A DNA stretch of 22,199 nt from a virus, in IMG/VR virus record IMGVR_UViG_3300024264_000180, positions 1 through 22,199 of that record. The stretch is one strand, 5' to 3'. The notes below the pieces were generated by a model that searched no databases, had not been told where the DNA came from, and saw nothing but the letters and a program-made list of their open reading frames with translations. The translations under genes and the position numbers were made by a program. Every line of letters begins with the position of its first letter. Positions within the stretch are counted from its first letter, which is position 1. Shown one piece after another: positions 6,909 through 13,937 of the stretch.

Positions 6909-7452
6909 CTATTATCTCTTCACCTTGTTCATCATAAAATTTTTCAAGTCCTTTTGGTTCACTCTTCTTTTTCTTTTTAGGTTTGTAAACTGCTTCTGGG
7001 GGTAGGAAATTCTTTTGTAGATAATCCACAAACACACCCTGTTCACTATCACCGTCCATTAGAATGTCTACATTCATATTTTCGATAATCTTGTGTTTAA
7101 CGTGCTGTTGTTTCTTTTCTTTTTGAATCCTACGAATAAACGCATAATAGATAATTTGCGTAAAATAAGCAAAAGGATTATTACTCTTTTCTGGATTGAA
7201 GTTACTACAATACTGTAGACAGTTTTCAATACCATCAGAAATCATTTCATCTCTGTAAGTGTAATTTATAAAGTTTGGACGATATGAAAGGTGGTTTGCA
7301 ATCTTTAGGAAACATTCCCCAATGTAATTAGACACAGGTGGTCGTGGGTCACCTTGCGCTTCAGCATCTTTGCATTGCTCTTTCCATTCTGTCATCGCCT
7401 CTAGGAACTCTTTGTTATTAACATAATGAGCACCCGATTTCTTTTTAGCCAT
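6886..7452 (-). CDS. 55: Late-transcription sigma factor gp55
   Basis: Divergent sigma-70-family factor that directs host RNA polymerase to TATAAATA late promoters and is activated by the gp45 clamp. The 188-aa product matches T4 gp55 in size (185 aa). Residues about 45-125 resemble sigma region 2: IGECFLKIANHLSYRPNF, then YRDEMISDGIENCLQYC, then NPFAYFTQIIYYAFIRRIQKEKKQQ, the helix that contacts core and the -10 element. The C-terminus is acidic and contains LEKFYDE, a plausible clamp-binding tail. A sigma-70-type promoter lies about 50 bp upstream, fitting middle/early expression before late genes. It heads the gp55-gp47-gp46 operon, the order known from T4-like marine phages. Confidence 0.92.
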   Translation of the reverse strand: MAKKKSGAHYVNNKEFLEAMTEWKEQCKDAEAQGDPRPPVSNYIGECFLKIANHLSYRPNFINYTYRDEMISDGIENCLQYCSNFNPEKSNNPFAYFTQIIYYAFIRRIQKEKKQQHVKHKIIENMNVDILMDGDSEQGVFVDYLQKNFLPPEAVYKPKKKKKSEPKGLEKFYDEQGEEIIDENSADN

Positions 7453-7499
7453 ATATTTAACTCCACATTGTATGCATGTTTTTATGCAACTTATTAACC

Positions 7500-7527
7500 A
7501 TTATACAGATTTCTACAGATATGTCAA
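7500..7527 (-). promoter_or_regulatory. Sigma-70-type promoter for the gp55-gp47-gp46 operon
   Basis: Minus strand: TTGACA at 7527-7522, a 16-bp spacer, and TATAAT at 7505-7500, 48 bp upstream of the gp55 ATG. The -35 region (AAGCTATTGACAT, plus AGAAAT in the spacer) matches the wHTH promoter at 1938-1966. Confidence 0.78.
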
Positions 7528-7562
7528 TAGCTTAATTAATTTAAATTTATTTCAAAAATCTC

Positions 7563-7618
7563 TTGCTAATCTCTTGACAACTTGGTATATTAGCTATGTA
7601 GGGTATGAGAATGAATAG
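7563..7618 (+). repeat. Inverted repeat element, left copy
   Basis: 56 bp that reappears as the reverse complement at 19177-19231. There are blocks of 28, 5 and 16 identical bases, with differences only in and beside the middle. Read on the plus strand it contains TTGCTA (7563-7568), a 17-bp spacer, TATATT (7586-7591) and then a fully conserved 27-nt downstream tract, so it could be a rightward promoter antisense to the Sm-like gene and uvsW. Read on the minus strand it follows the Sm-like stop by 10 bp. Similarity continues weakly upstream to about 7541. Confidence 0.8.
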
Positions 7619-7628
7619 AACTATAGAT

Positions 7629-8021
7629 CTAATGTAAAGTCTTAGTAACTACTTCTCCATACTCTTCATCCCATTCATCTTCTTCAATACCCATTAGTTC
7701 GGCATCTGTTGGTTCTCTTTCAACGACATCAATATCTGCGTTCATCCTCATTACACAATGTTCATAAAACTTAGACAAGCCCGTAGAAGCATTTGTGATA
7801 ATCATTACTTTGCTTTTATCTATATTATAGGTATTCTCCTCAGAAAAATGTATCCATCTTACTAAAGACACAGATTCGTCTATTCCAAACTTTGTTACTT
7901 TTGGAACAACTGAAATCTGTAAAGGAGATTGAATTTCAAAAGTTCTTGGATGTTCATCAGCTATGAGATTACAAATAATTTCTTCACCACTTAAAAGTTT
8001 TAGTATTTTGTATTCTGTCAT
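7629..8021 (-). CDS. Sm-like (LSm-fold) phage protein
   Basis: A 130-aa protein whose first 90 residues read as an Sm/LSm-type five-stranded barrel: YKILKLLSGEEIICNLIADE (strands 1-2), RTFEIQSPLQISVVP (strand 3), VSLVRWIHFSEENTYNIDK (strand 4) and the hydrophobic VMIITNASTGLSKFYEH (strand 5 and a following helix). The last 35 residues are strongly acidic (DAELMGIEEDEWDEEYGE). Sm-like proteins of marine T4-like phages are a recognised group, assigned by fold; their RNA or protein targets are not known to me. The ATG overlaps the uvsW stop by 4 bp, so it is translationally coupled to the uvsY-uvsW unit and probably late. An RNA-binding role is inference. Confidence 0.7.
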   Translation of the reverse strand: MTEYKILKLLSGEEIICNLIADEHPRTFEIQSPLQISVVPKVTKFGIDESVSLVRWIHFSEENTYNIDKSKVMIITNASTGLSKFYEHCVMRMNADIDVVEREPTDAELMGIEEDEWDEEYGEVVTKTLH

Positions 8022-9496
8022 TTGATTTTTATCCTATTGATAGTGTAATCGAATTGCTCTTCATTGTATATATTTATTCGTTCTAAGAAGTGGTTTAAAG
8101 TAAAGTTTCTTTTACTTTTGTGAGAAAGGTCATCTGCTAAATCGAAGAGGGTAGCGGCATCTTTAGTATCACTCCTACGCAGTCCACGGCCAATCGATTG
8201 CAAGGCACGAACTCTGGACTTACTTGGACTTGCGAACACGATGTTATGGAGATTCCGAATATTGATACCAGTACTAAAAGTACCATAAGACGCAACAATG
8301 ATTGCATTCTTTTCTTTTTCTGTAATTTCTCTAATTTGTTCACGAGTCTGAGTGTCTGTACCGCCAAAGACATAGAATACTCTCCTGTCTTTAGCAGAAG
8401 TATTAATCATATCATAGAGAACACTTCCATGTTTCTCTACATACTGGAACAATACTAATGTGTTAGTATTGAGATTGAGAGTTAAATCCCTAATGAATTC
8501 ATTTCTCTTTTGATGAGTGACAATAAAGTCCATCTCATCTTGATAGTTCATCTTTTTGACAAGTTTACACTCTTCTTCTGAGTATGTCAATACCAATGCT
8601 TTGATATCAAATTCAGCAAGTGTCTTTTTGTCAATAAGTTCTTTTGTGGATACTACTCTATTTAGTGAACCGAATAGTCCTTCAAGAACTAATCTGTGTG
8701 TTTGCATACCATCAAGTGTACCTGTCAACCCAAACCTGTACTTACATACATCTAGTTTAGTTAGAACATTTGTCAAGGACTTTGCTTTAAATAAATGAGC
8801 TTCATCACCAATAACACACCCAAACTGAGAGAAGTATTTCTTTGGAAATTTATAGATAGATTGCCATGTAGATATAACAACTTTCTTAGATACGTTCTTA
8901 TCATGTCCACTGTATATCTTCTGTAAATACTTTTCATCCCATCCATAGTCAAGAAAGTCAGAGTGCATCTGTTCTACTAAAGATGTTGTTGGAACAAGAA
9001 TAAGTATCTTGTCGTTATCTTGTTGCTGTAAAAGTAACTCGTAATATCTTACGAGAATATAGATGATAAGTGATTTACCAGATGCAGTAGGACTAAGAAG
9101 TAAAGCACGATGTTTTCTGATTGCATAATCCACGGCATTAATTTGGTAGTCCCTTGGATGTATTGGTTGATTTCTACTTTTAAGTTTAAGACTCGTAATG
9201 AATCCTTCCAAGACTTCTCTGCTGATTTGTTTTTCATCTTTAAGTTCCTCACTTATTTCATATGGTTCATCCCAATCCTCTAACCACTTTTCTAAATATG
9301 AAAGTAGTCCAAGGTATAACTCTCCGTTCTGTGGAGAAAATAATCTTATCTTACCATCCCAAATACGATTGCGATACGCAGGCATAAACTTAGCGCCTGG
9401 CACTTCAAATGTAAAATGTTCTGATAACGACCTTGCGGTTGAAGCTTCAGTATCCACTTGTAGGAATACTTCATCCTTCTTGGTAACTTGAGTCAC
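8018..9496 (-). CDS. uvsW: RNA-DNA and branch-migration helicase UvsW
   Basis: Superfamily 2 helicase that unwinds R-loops and branched DNA, shutting down origin-dependent replication and favouring recombination-dependent replication late in infection. The 492-aa product (T4 UvsW about 503) has an N-terminal substrate-binding domain (about 1-110, with AYRNRIWDGKIRLF), Walker A SPTASGKS at 135-142, ILVPTTSLVEQM as motif Ia, DEAH at 231-234, GLTGT at 256-260 (motif III), and QSIGRGLRRS as motif VI, plus VASYGTFSTGINI in the second RecA domain. It starts with GTG at 9496, sharing one base with the uvsY stop. The next downstream gene overlaps by 4 bp. No missing motif is seen. Confidence 0.95.
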   Translation of the reverse strand: MTQVTKKDEVFLQVDTEASTARSLSEHFTFEVPGAKFMPAYRNRIWDGKIRLFSPQNGELYLGLLSYLEKWLEDWDEPYEISEELKDEKQISREVLEGFITSLKLKSRNQPIHPRDYQINAVDYAIRKHRALLLSPTASGKSLIIYILVRYYELLLQQQDNDKILILVPTTSLVEQMHSDFLDYGWDEKYLQKIYSGHDKNVSKKVVISTWQSIYKFPKKYFSQFGCVIGDEAHLFKAKSLTNVLTKLDVCKYRFGLTGTLDGMQTHRLVLEGLFGSLNRVVSTKELIDKKTLAEFDIKALVLTYSEEECKLVKKMNYQDEMDFIVTHQKRNEFIRDLTLNLNTNTLVLFQYVEKHGSVLYDMINTSAKDRRVFYVFGGTDTQTREQIREITEKEKNAIIVASYGTFSTGINIRNLHNIVFASPSKSRVRALQSIGRGLRRSDTKDAATLFDLADDLSHKSKRNFTLNHFLERINIYNEEQFDYTINRIKIK

Positions 9497-9924
9497 TAGA
9501 TAGCACCGTCTACAAACTTACGCCATTCAATTGCGTTTTTGATATCCCATCCTCTAGATTGGATTTGTTTGAGTATACGTTCACATGAGTCAGTACACAT
9601 CTTGTAATATTCAACTTTCTGCTTTGCTTTAATAAGTTCTTCATCCGACTCCAAGTAAATGGGGATGTCAACTTTTAATATCTTATGGTCGAAAGGGTTA
9701 TCACGATATACGGTAGGGTCAGACTTACCACCGTAGTACTCCCATTTCTTTCGATAGAGTACACGATAAGTTCCCTCGTTCATTAAAACGAGTTGTCTAA
9801 AGGTATTGTATATGGTGAGGTATTTTTGATGAAGAGATGCAGACTTCAGAGATTCATCTCCAAGTTCTAAGTCATCCATCTTCAAGTCTTTTTCAGCTTG
9901 TTGCTGTAGTTCTTCTAGTGTCAT
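9496..9924 (-). CDS. uvsY: Recombination mediator UvsY
   Basis: Loads the UvsX recombinase onto gp32-covered single-stranded DNA. At 142 aa it matches T4 UvsY (137 aa) in size and mostly helical make-up. Conserved family features are the N-terminal MTLEELQQQAEKDLKMDD, ALHxKY-like SLHQKYLTIYNTF near residues 30-42, YRKKWEYYGGKSDPTVY near 58-74, the PFDHKILKVDIPIYLESDEEL block, and RGWDIKNAIEWRKF near the C-terminus. It lies directly upstream of uvsW with a one-base overlap, the usual marine T4-like order after gp23. A TATAAATA box 123 bp upstream and an unusual structured leader precede it. Ribosome site AGGA lies about 16 bp before the ATG. Confidence 0.94.
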   Translation of the reverse strand: MTLEELQQQAEKDLKMDDLELGDESLKSASLHQKYLTIYNTFRQLVLMNEGTYRVLYRKKWEYYGGKSDPTVYRDNPFDHKILKVDIPIYLESDEELIKAKQKVEYYKMCTDSCERILKQIQSRGWDIKNAIEWRKFVDGAI

Positions 9925-9951
9925 AATATATCACATCCTAATAATAAAAGT

Positions 9952-10042
9952 TGAGCAGAGATTGGTTGGAACTTTCAGTTCTAAATTTTCTCTGTACTGC
10001 TGAGACTCATGGTTTGGTGTTAAAGTTCACCGTATCTGCTCA
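9952..10042 (-). ncRNA. Candidate structured RNA / 5' leader of uvsY
   Basis: Minus-strand TGAGCAGA (10042-10035) can pair with TCTGCTCA (9959-9952), closing about 90 nt. Inside are a GGTG/CACC hairpin (10031-10028 with 10019-10016, 8-nt loop) and a GAACT/AGTTC hairpin (9982-9978 with 9974-9970, loop GAA). The late box at 10047-10054 predicts a start at about 10041, the first base of the closing stem. The 3' side is followed by AACTTTTATTATT. It is not a tRNA: there is no T arm, D-loop GG or anticodon arm. It may be a leader fold or a separate small RNA; folding is by eye only. Confidence 0.4.
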
Positions 10043-10046
10043 TACT

Positions 10047-10054
10047 TATTTATA
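10047..10054 (-). promoter_or_regulatory. Late promoter box TATAAATA for uvsY-uvsW-Sm unit
   Basis: Exact late consensus on the minus strand, overlapping the stop codon of the preceding tube-like gene (10050-10052) and 123 bp upstream of the uvsY ATG. Confidence 0.78.
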
Positions 10055-10619
10055 ATACTGCTAATTCGTAAACGTCATAATTGAACGTCACACTTGCAGT
10101 TAATCCTTCAGTTGCAGTATCTTTAGTATCGAACTGAAGTCCAGAAAGTGAAGTCGGATATATATTCCGAAACTTCACTTGTATACTGGGATTGTTCTTA
10201 TTTGTCAATATAGTCAAGGTCGCATCACTTGTCATAACTGAAGGGTTAGTAACATTACCCTTGCCTGCGTTGCCTATGTCTTTTGTATCTGTGTCTTTAA
10301 TTGCTTTTGCGAATTGTTCTGGACTAATTGGAAATCCTATTCCTGTCATCCAATCGTGTATTTCTCTGTAATTTTTTAAGTTCTCTTGAACTAGAAAGGT
10401 AAGTTCTAATGGACTAAAATCCAAGGTGTCACCCATGAATGGCATTGCTTTATAACGAGTATTCATAATTGCATCACCAGAAAATGCGATGCCAGGCAGA
10501 TTAATCTCCTGTGCGAAGTATGTCGTATTCGGTACTTTTAGAATATCAAACTTAAACTGTGAGGCACGTGCCAAGTCAAAGTTATCTGGTTGTCTTTCTA
10601 TTGCAGTTGTTAAAGCCAT
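10050..10619 (-). CDS. Second tail-tube-fold virion protein (gp19/gp54-like)
   Basis: A 189-aa probable structural protein of the T4 gp19 tail-tube superfamily. It has the family pattern of a beta-rich core: SQFKFDILKVPNTTYFAQEINLPGI (about 20-44), MPFMGDTLDFSPLELTFLVQENL and NYREIHDWMTGIGFP (about 59-97), then a C-terminal strand pair GLTASVTFNYDVYEL. It differs clearly from the other tube protein at 16203, so it is not a recent duplication. Candidates are the tube-initiator gp54 or a tube-terminator/connector protein; I cannot decide between them. It occupies the slot after gp23 that gp24 fills in T4. It has its own TATAAATA box 22 bp upstream and an AAAAGGAAT ribosome site, giving a very short leader. 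Confidence 0.65.
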   Translation of the reverse strand: MALTTAIERQPDNFDLARASQFKFDILKVPNTTYFAQEINLPGIAFSGDAIMNTRYKAMPFMGDTLDFSPLELTFLVQENLKNYREIHDWMTGIGFPISPEQFAKAIKDTDTKDIGNAGKGNVTNPSVMTSDATLTILTNKNNPSIQVKFRNIYPTSLSGLQFDTKDTATEGLTASVTFNYDVYELAVL

Positions 10620-10641
10620 ATCTTATTCCTTTTCATAATAC

Positions 10642-10649
10642 TATTTATA
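10642..10649 (-). promoter_or_regulatory. Late promoter box TATAAATA for the second tube-like gene
   Basis: Exact late consensus on the minus strand, 22 bp from the ATG at 10619 and directly after the gp23 terminator. Confidence 0.82.
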
Positions 10650-10655
10650 GCGACC

Positions 10656-10688
10656 AAAAAAAAAGGGAGAACCGAAGTTCCCCCTTTT
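10656..10688 (-). terminator. Rho-independent terminator after gp23
   Basis: Minus strand: stem GGGGGAAC / GTTCTCCC (one G-T wobble) with a TTCG tetraloop, flanked by AAAA/TTTT pairs and followed by a run of nine T residues (10664-10656). It lies 23 bp after the gp23 stop. This is the clearest intrinsic terminator in the window and insulates the highly expressed capsid gene from the next late promoter. Confidence 0.93.
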
Positions 10689-10711
10689 CAGAATCGTTAA
10701 CCGATTTCTTA

Positions 10712-11992
10712 TTACATGATGTTAGTAACTTGTACTCTTCTGTAATATACGTTGTCGTTAGCAGTCAACACACCAGCACGAGCAGTCGCACCACCAGCAA
10801 ATGGGTTCGCAACCAAGCCGTAGCGAGTTTTGAAACCAATTTTAGGTTGGAATGTGTTTTCACCAACCGCACGAACCATTTGTAATGGAACATATGGGCA
10901 GTAGAAAAGACCAGAGTCATAAGGTGAAGTACCTTTATAACCAACAGTGTAGTACTGTTTCGCATCAGCATTTGCTGAGTATGGGTCGATATACACTTTG
11001 AAACGTCCGTTAAGTACACCAGCGAATGTGTTACCAGCGTCATCAACATTCAAGTTGTTGTTAAGAGCAGGAGTGTAATCTAATACACCAGCCATTTGAA
11101 GTGCAGATGCAACATCTGAAGAACAGATAATTACGTTACCTTTACCTCTACGAGTTTCTTGAGCAATTACGTTCGCATCTCTTTCAAGTTGGAACATAAG
11201 GCCTTTGAACTTCTCAACACTCCAACGTCCGTTAGAGTCAACGTCCATATCGAATGTACCAGCAGTAGCAGTATCAGTCTGTGCGCCTGGTTTAGCAGTT
11301 ACATAGATTGAACGGATAACTTCACGGTTGATTTCGTTTAGGATTTCAGCAGATAGAATGTTTGCAAGTTCTGTTTCAGCATCCAAGCCGTGGATTGCTT
11401 TAAGGTCTTGCGCCAATTCCATTGTGTATTCTGCTTTTAGAGCACGTGACTTTGCAGTAACAGTTTGTTTTTCAATTGAGAAAGACATTTCTGAGAATGC
11501 ATTGTTTGATGCGTCACCCAATGCTTCTGCAGCAGCAGTAGTCATACCAGTACCACCAGTATAAGTACCAGCTGGCGAATCGTTAAGAATCGCTGGGTTA
11601 GTACCTGCTTGTGTACCAGCACCAGAGAAGTCAGAGTCTGCTTCGTTATAGAAAGCTTCTGTACCACTTTGGTTAGTGTAACGTGAACGCATAGCAAAAA
11701 TCAGTCCAGTAGGGCCTGTCATTGGTTGTACACCTGCCACATCGTATGCGATGAGGTTTGGCATAGAACGTCTAACTAGTGAGATCATGATCGGATCCCA
11801 GTTTGCAGCGCCTGCTGTGTTTGATGTTGGTGCAGCTTCTGATAAGAACGCAGAGTCCTCACGAAGTGCTTTTTCTTGGTTTTCTAGGATAACAGTAGTT
11901 ACAGCCTTACGATAAGAATCATTAATCTTTGGTAGATCATTGTGTTCTAGAACTGGATTCCACTTTTCCTGTAAATGTTCAGTTTGAAACAT
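10712..11992 (-). CDS. 23: Major capsid protein gp23
   Basis: Forms the hexamers of the head after cleavage by the gp21 protease. The 426-aa product is shorter than T4 gp23 (521 aa). Family landmarks are SRPNLIAYDVAGVQPM-like SMPNLIAYDVAGVQPMTGPT (about 72-91), LIFAMRSRY, the mid-protein KAEYTMELAQDLKAIHGLD, and the C-terminal YYTVGYKG, GLFYCPYVPLQMVRA and IGFKTRYGLVANPF. FLSE|A near residue 52 fits the prohead-protease [L/I]-x-E rule and is the likely N-terminal processing site. An AAGGAG site and an exact late box lie upstream and a strong terminator downstream, as expected for an abundant product. No gp24 paralogue follows it. Confidence 0.97.
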   Translation of the reverse strand: MFQTEHLQEKWNPVLEHNDLPKINDSYRKAVTTVILENQEKALREDSAFLSEAAPTSNTAGAANWDPIMISLVRRSMPNLIAYDVAGVQPMTGPTGLIFAMRSRYTNQSGTEAFYNEADSDFSGAGTQAGTNPAILNDSPAGTYTGGTGMTTAAAEALGDASNNAFSEMSFSIEKQTVTAKSRALKAEYTMELAQDLKAIHGLDAETELANILSAEILNEINREVIRSIYVTAKPGAQTDTATAGTFDMDVDSNGRWSVEKFKGLMFQLERDANVIAQETRRGKGNVIICSSDVASALQMAGVLDYTPALNNNLNVDDAGNTFAGVLNGRFKVYIDPYSANADAKQYYTVGYKGTSPYDSGLFYCPYVPLQMVRAVGENTFQPKIGFKTRYGLVANPFAGGATARAGVLTANDNVYYRRVQVTNIM

Positions 11993-12026
11993 TTTTATTT
12001 CTCCTTGTTGAGTTTTTTTCTAATAA

Positions 12027-12034
12027 TATTTATA
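12027..12034 (-). promoter_or_regulatory. Late promoter box TATAAATA for gp23
   Basis: Exact late consensus on the minus strand, 34 bp upstream of the gp23 ATG and after the gp22 stop (12071). Confidence 0.85.
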
Positions 12035-12070
12035 AGAAGTTAAGCTTTGATAGATAAAATCTTCCGCAGC

Positions 12071-13246
12071 TTAAATCTTACCTCGCTTTACATTTCTACT
12101 AATTGCACTCATATAAGCACTCATAGCACCAGTTGTATCGTAAGATTCTGAACCATCTGATTCGGAATCTACAGATTCAGCGACAGTCGTTGCCTTTGGA
12201 AAATAATTTTCCTTAAGCGTGTCAAGTTTACTTCTGAAAGTATCTTCATCAGTAAAATCAACATCTTCTGCAAGAGCTTTAAATTTCTCAGCTTCAGTGT
12301 CAGCCAAGTCTGAAGCAACCTCTGCAAAAACAGACTCACGAACCAGTTGATTGTTTGCTTTCTTTAATTCAGCAGACTTCTCAATTTGTTCATTAAGTTT
12401 GGCTTCTAAGTCATCAAGCTTTTCTGCTTGACTTCCTAAGATGTCGTACTTTTCATCTGGAACATCGATATAATGCTCTTCGAAAAGAGATTTAAGTCCA
12501 GAAATGAAATCTTCTGCAATCTCGCCTTTGAGACCACGTTCAATCGCAATTTCGTTTTCTTTCATCCATTCTTCAACTACATAACCCATATATGCGTCAA
12601 CTTTTTCAGTCAACTCACTGTGAATTCTGTTTGTCTCTTCAGCAACTTCTTGAACCTTTGCAGATTCAATTCTCTCAACTTCTGAACGAAGTTTTGATTT
12701 AATAGCAGCTTCAAAGATTGTAGATGCTTTTTCTTTGAACTCTTCAGAAATTTCTTCACCATTAACTAGTGCAGTAATATCTTCTGAGACATCTACTGAG
12801 GCAAGACGATCTTCCAAAGTAGATTCGTCAACTTCCACTGACTCTTCTTCTTTTTCTTCTTCTTCTTTTGCCATCATTTTGTCATATGACGCTTTAAGAG
12901 TACTTGCATTCATTTTTTCCATTTCTGAATACATTGCAGCAAGTGTTTCCTTTTTAGTCATTTTTGCTTCTTCTAATGCTTCTGCATCATCTTCAGCAAG
13001 TTCTGTTTCTTCTTTGGTTGCACCGACAGCAGGTTCTGCAGCTTTCTTAACTTTAGCAGCAGCCTTCTTACCAGCACTGTCTTTTGATTCTGGATCATCG
13101 ACAGCTTTACCCAAATCTTCAACATCACCTTCTTGTTTTTCCATTGAGTCACCTTTTGCAGCGCCGTCTTTAGGGCTTGATGCTTCAGCAAGTTCTGCTG
13201 AGACTTCCGCTTCTAGTTCCTCAATTGTCTTATCTAGTTCTGACAT
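12071..13246 (-). CDS. 22: Prohead core scaffold protein gp22
   Basis: Internal scaffold around which gp23 assembles; it is degraded by gp21 during maturation. The 391-aa product lies between gp21 and gp23, as in T4. It is very Glu/Lys/Ala/Ser-rich and helical: an N-terminal charged, low-complexity part (about 1-140, with MSELDKTIEELEAEVSAEL and repeated EEEKEEESVEVDES), then coiled-coil-like segments about 180-310, and a short C-terminal DTTGAMSAYMSAISRNVKRGKI typical of gp22 ends. T4 gp22 is about 269 aa, so the acidic N-terminal extension is extra and may have absorbed functions of other core proteins. Its own late box lies upstream. Confidence 0.88.
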   Translation of the reverse strand: MSELDKTIEELEAEVSAELAEASSPKDGAAKGDSMEKQEGDVEDLGKAVDDPESKDSAGKKAAAKVKKAAEPAVGATKEETELAEDDAEALEEAKMTKKETLAAMYSEMEKMNASTLKASYDKMMAKEEEEKEEESVEVDESTLEDRLASVDVSEDITALVNGEEISEEFKEKASTIFEAAIKSKLRSEVERIESAKVQEVAEETNRIHSELTEKVDAYMGYVVEEWMKENEIAIERGLKGEIAEDFISGLKSLFEEHYIDVPDEKYDILGSQAEKLDDLEAKLNEQIEKSAELKKANNQLVRESVFAEVASDLADTEAEKFKALAEDVDFTDEDTFRSKLDTLKENYFPKATTVAESVDSESDGSESYDTTGAMSAYMSAISRNVKRGKI

Positions 13247-13276
13247 TGGGATTTTCTCCTTGGTTGTTTATTAACA

Positions 13277-13284
13277 TATTTATA
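13277..13284 (-). promoter_or_regulatory. Late promoter box TATAAATA for gp22
   Basis: Exact late consensus on the minus strand, 30 bp upstream of the gp22 ATG in the 42-bp gap after the gp21 stop; followed by an AAGGAG ribosome site. Confidence 0.83.
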
Positions 13285-13288
13285 ATGA

Positions 13289-13936
13289 TTAAAGTTTTGA
13301 CAGAAATTTTGCGAATGCAAGTGCGGAAACATTTGACTGTCTACGTCTTACAGACTCATTGATTTCATCGTGGATTTCGGCAATCTCAACTTCTTTGAGT
13401 ATTCCGTTGTTCCAAATCCATTCCTTACCTTCCATAATTCCTTCTACAAAGGCTTGAGGTGCAGATGGGTCTGCAACAATATCTGCCGCAGTGGCAAGAT
13501 AAAAATCGTCTTTCACATAATTCGCACCACTTCTAGACTCAATAGAACCCATACCTCTTGAAGAGACACCAAGTTTACCACCGTCTTTAATTAATGCTTT
13601 CGCTATTTCCCCCATTGGAGTAGAGAGCAGTTTCGCCTCACCAATAAAGTTCTTTCCATCAGCTTCCAGTTTTGTAATCATATGCGATACCCTGTCAAGA
13701 TTGACAGTAGGGCCTTCTGGATGACCCAGTTCCCCAAACGCACGACCTTCAGCAACAAATTCTTTGTTATAACGTGCAACTTCTTTAGCTAACACGTTCA
13801 TTGGGTAGACACGACCATTACGGTTCTTCATGTCTGCCTGCATGAAAATTCCACGAATCTTCATGTCTTTACCACCGTCCTCTTTGGCTTCGGTGATGTA
13901 TTCTACTTCTTGGATTTGTTCGGCGATTAGTTTCAT
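13289..13936 (-). CDS. 21: Prohead maturation protease gp21
   Basis: Serine protease that cleaves gp23, gp22 and other core proteins before DNA packaging. The 215 aa match T4 gp21 (212 aa). It belongs to the herpesvirus-assemblin/HK97-type fold family: GIFMQADMKNRNGRVYP at about 29-45, the catalytic-His region GELGHPEGP (His72), and the Ser motif GVSSRGMGS (Ser125/126) are all intact, with DIVADPSAPQAFVEG following. The gene ends 42 bp before gp22 and starts 1 bp after the stop of an unidentified 82-aa gene, so translation is probably coupled. Confidence 0.95.
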   Translation of the reverse strand: MKLIAEQIQEVEYITEAKEDGGKDMKIRGIFMQADMKNRNGRVYPMNVLAKEVARYNKEFVAEGRAFGELGHPEGPTVNLDRVSHMITKLEADGKNFIGEAKLLSTPMGEIAKALIKDGGKLGVSSRGMGSIESRSGANYVKDDFYLATAADIVADPSAPQAFVEGIMEGKEWIWNNGILKEVEIAEIHDEINESVRRRQSNVSALAFAKFLSKL

Positions 13937-13937
13937 A

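Noticed and set aside
7574-7602. TTGACA inside the inverted element used as -35
   Set aside because: With TTGACA as -35, the 17-bp spacing lands on TGTAGG/GTAGGG in the two copies; the TTGCTA/TATAAT reading gives better spacing in both, so TTGACA was not called as the -35.
9952-10042. tRNA gene
   Set aside because: A 7-8 bp closing stem and a D-arm-like hairpin are present, but there is no T arm next to the 3' strand, no GG in the D loop and no 7-nt anticodon loop on a 5-bp stem.
12735-13274. 179-aa plus-strand ORF, very Ser/Ala-rich
   Set aside because: It is the complement of the Glu/Lys/Ala-rich low-complexity part of gp22 and has no ribosome site or family pattern; a shadow frame.
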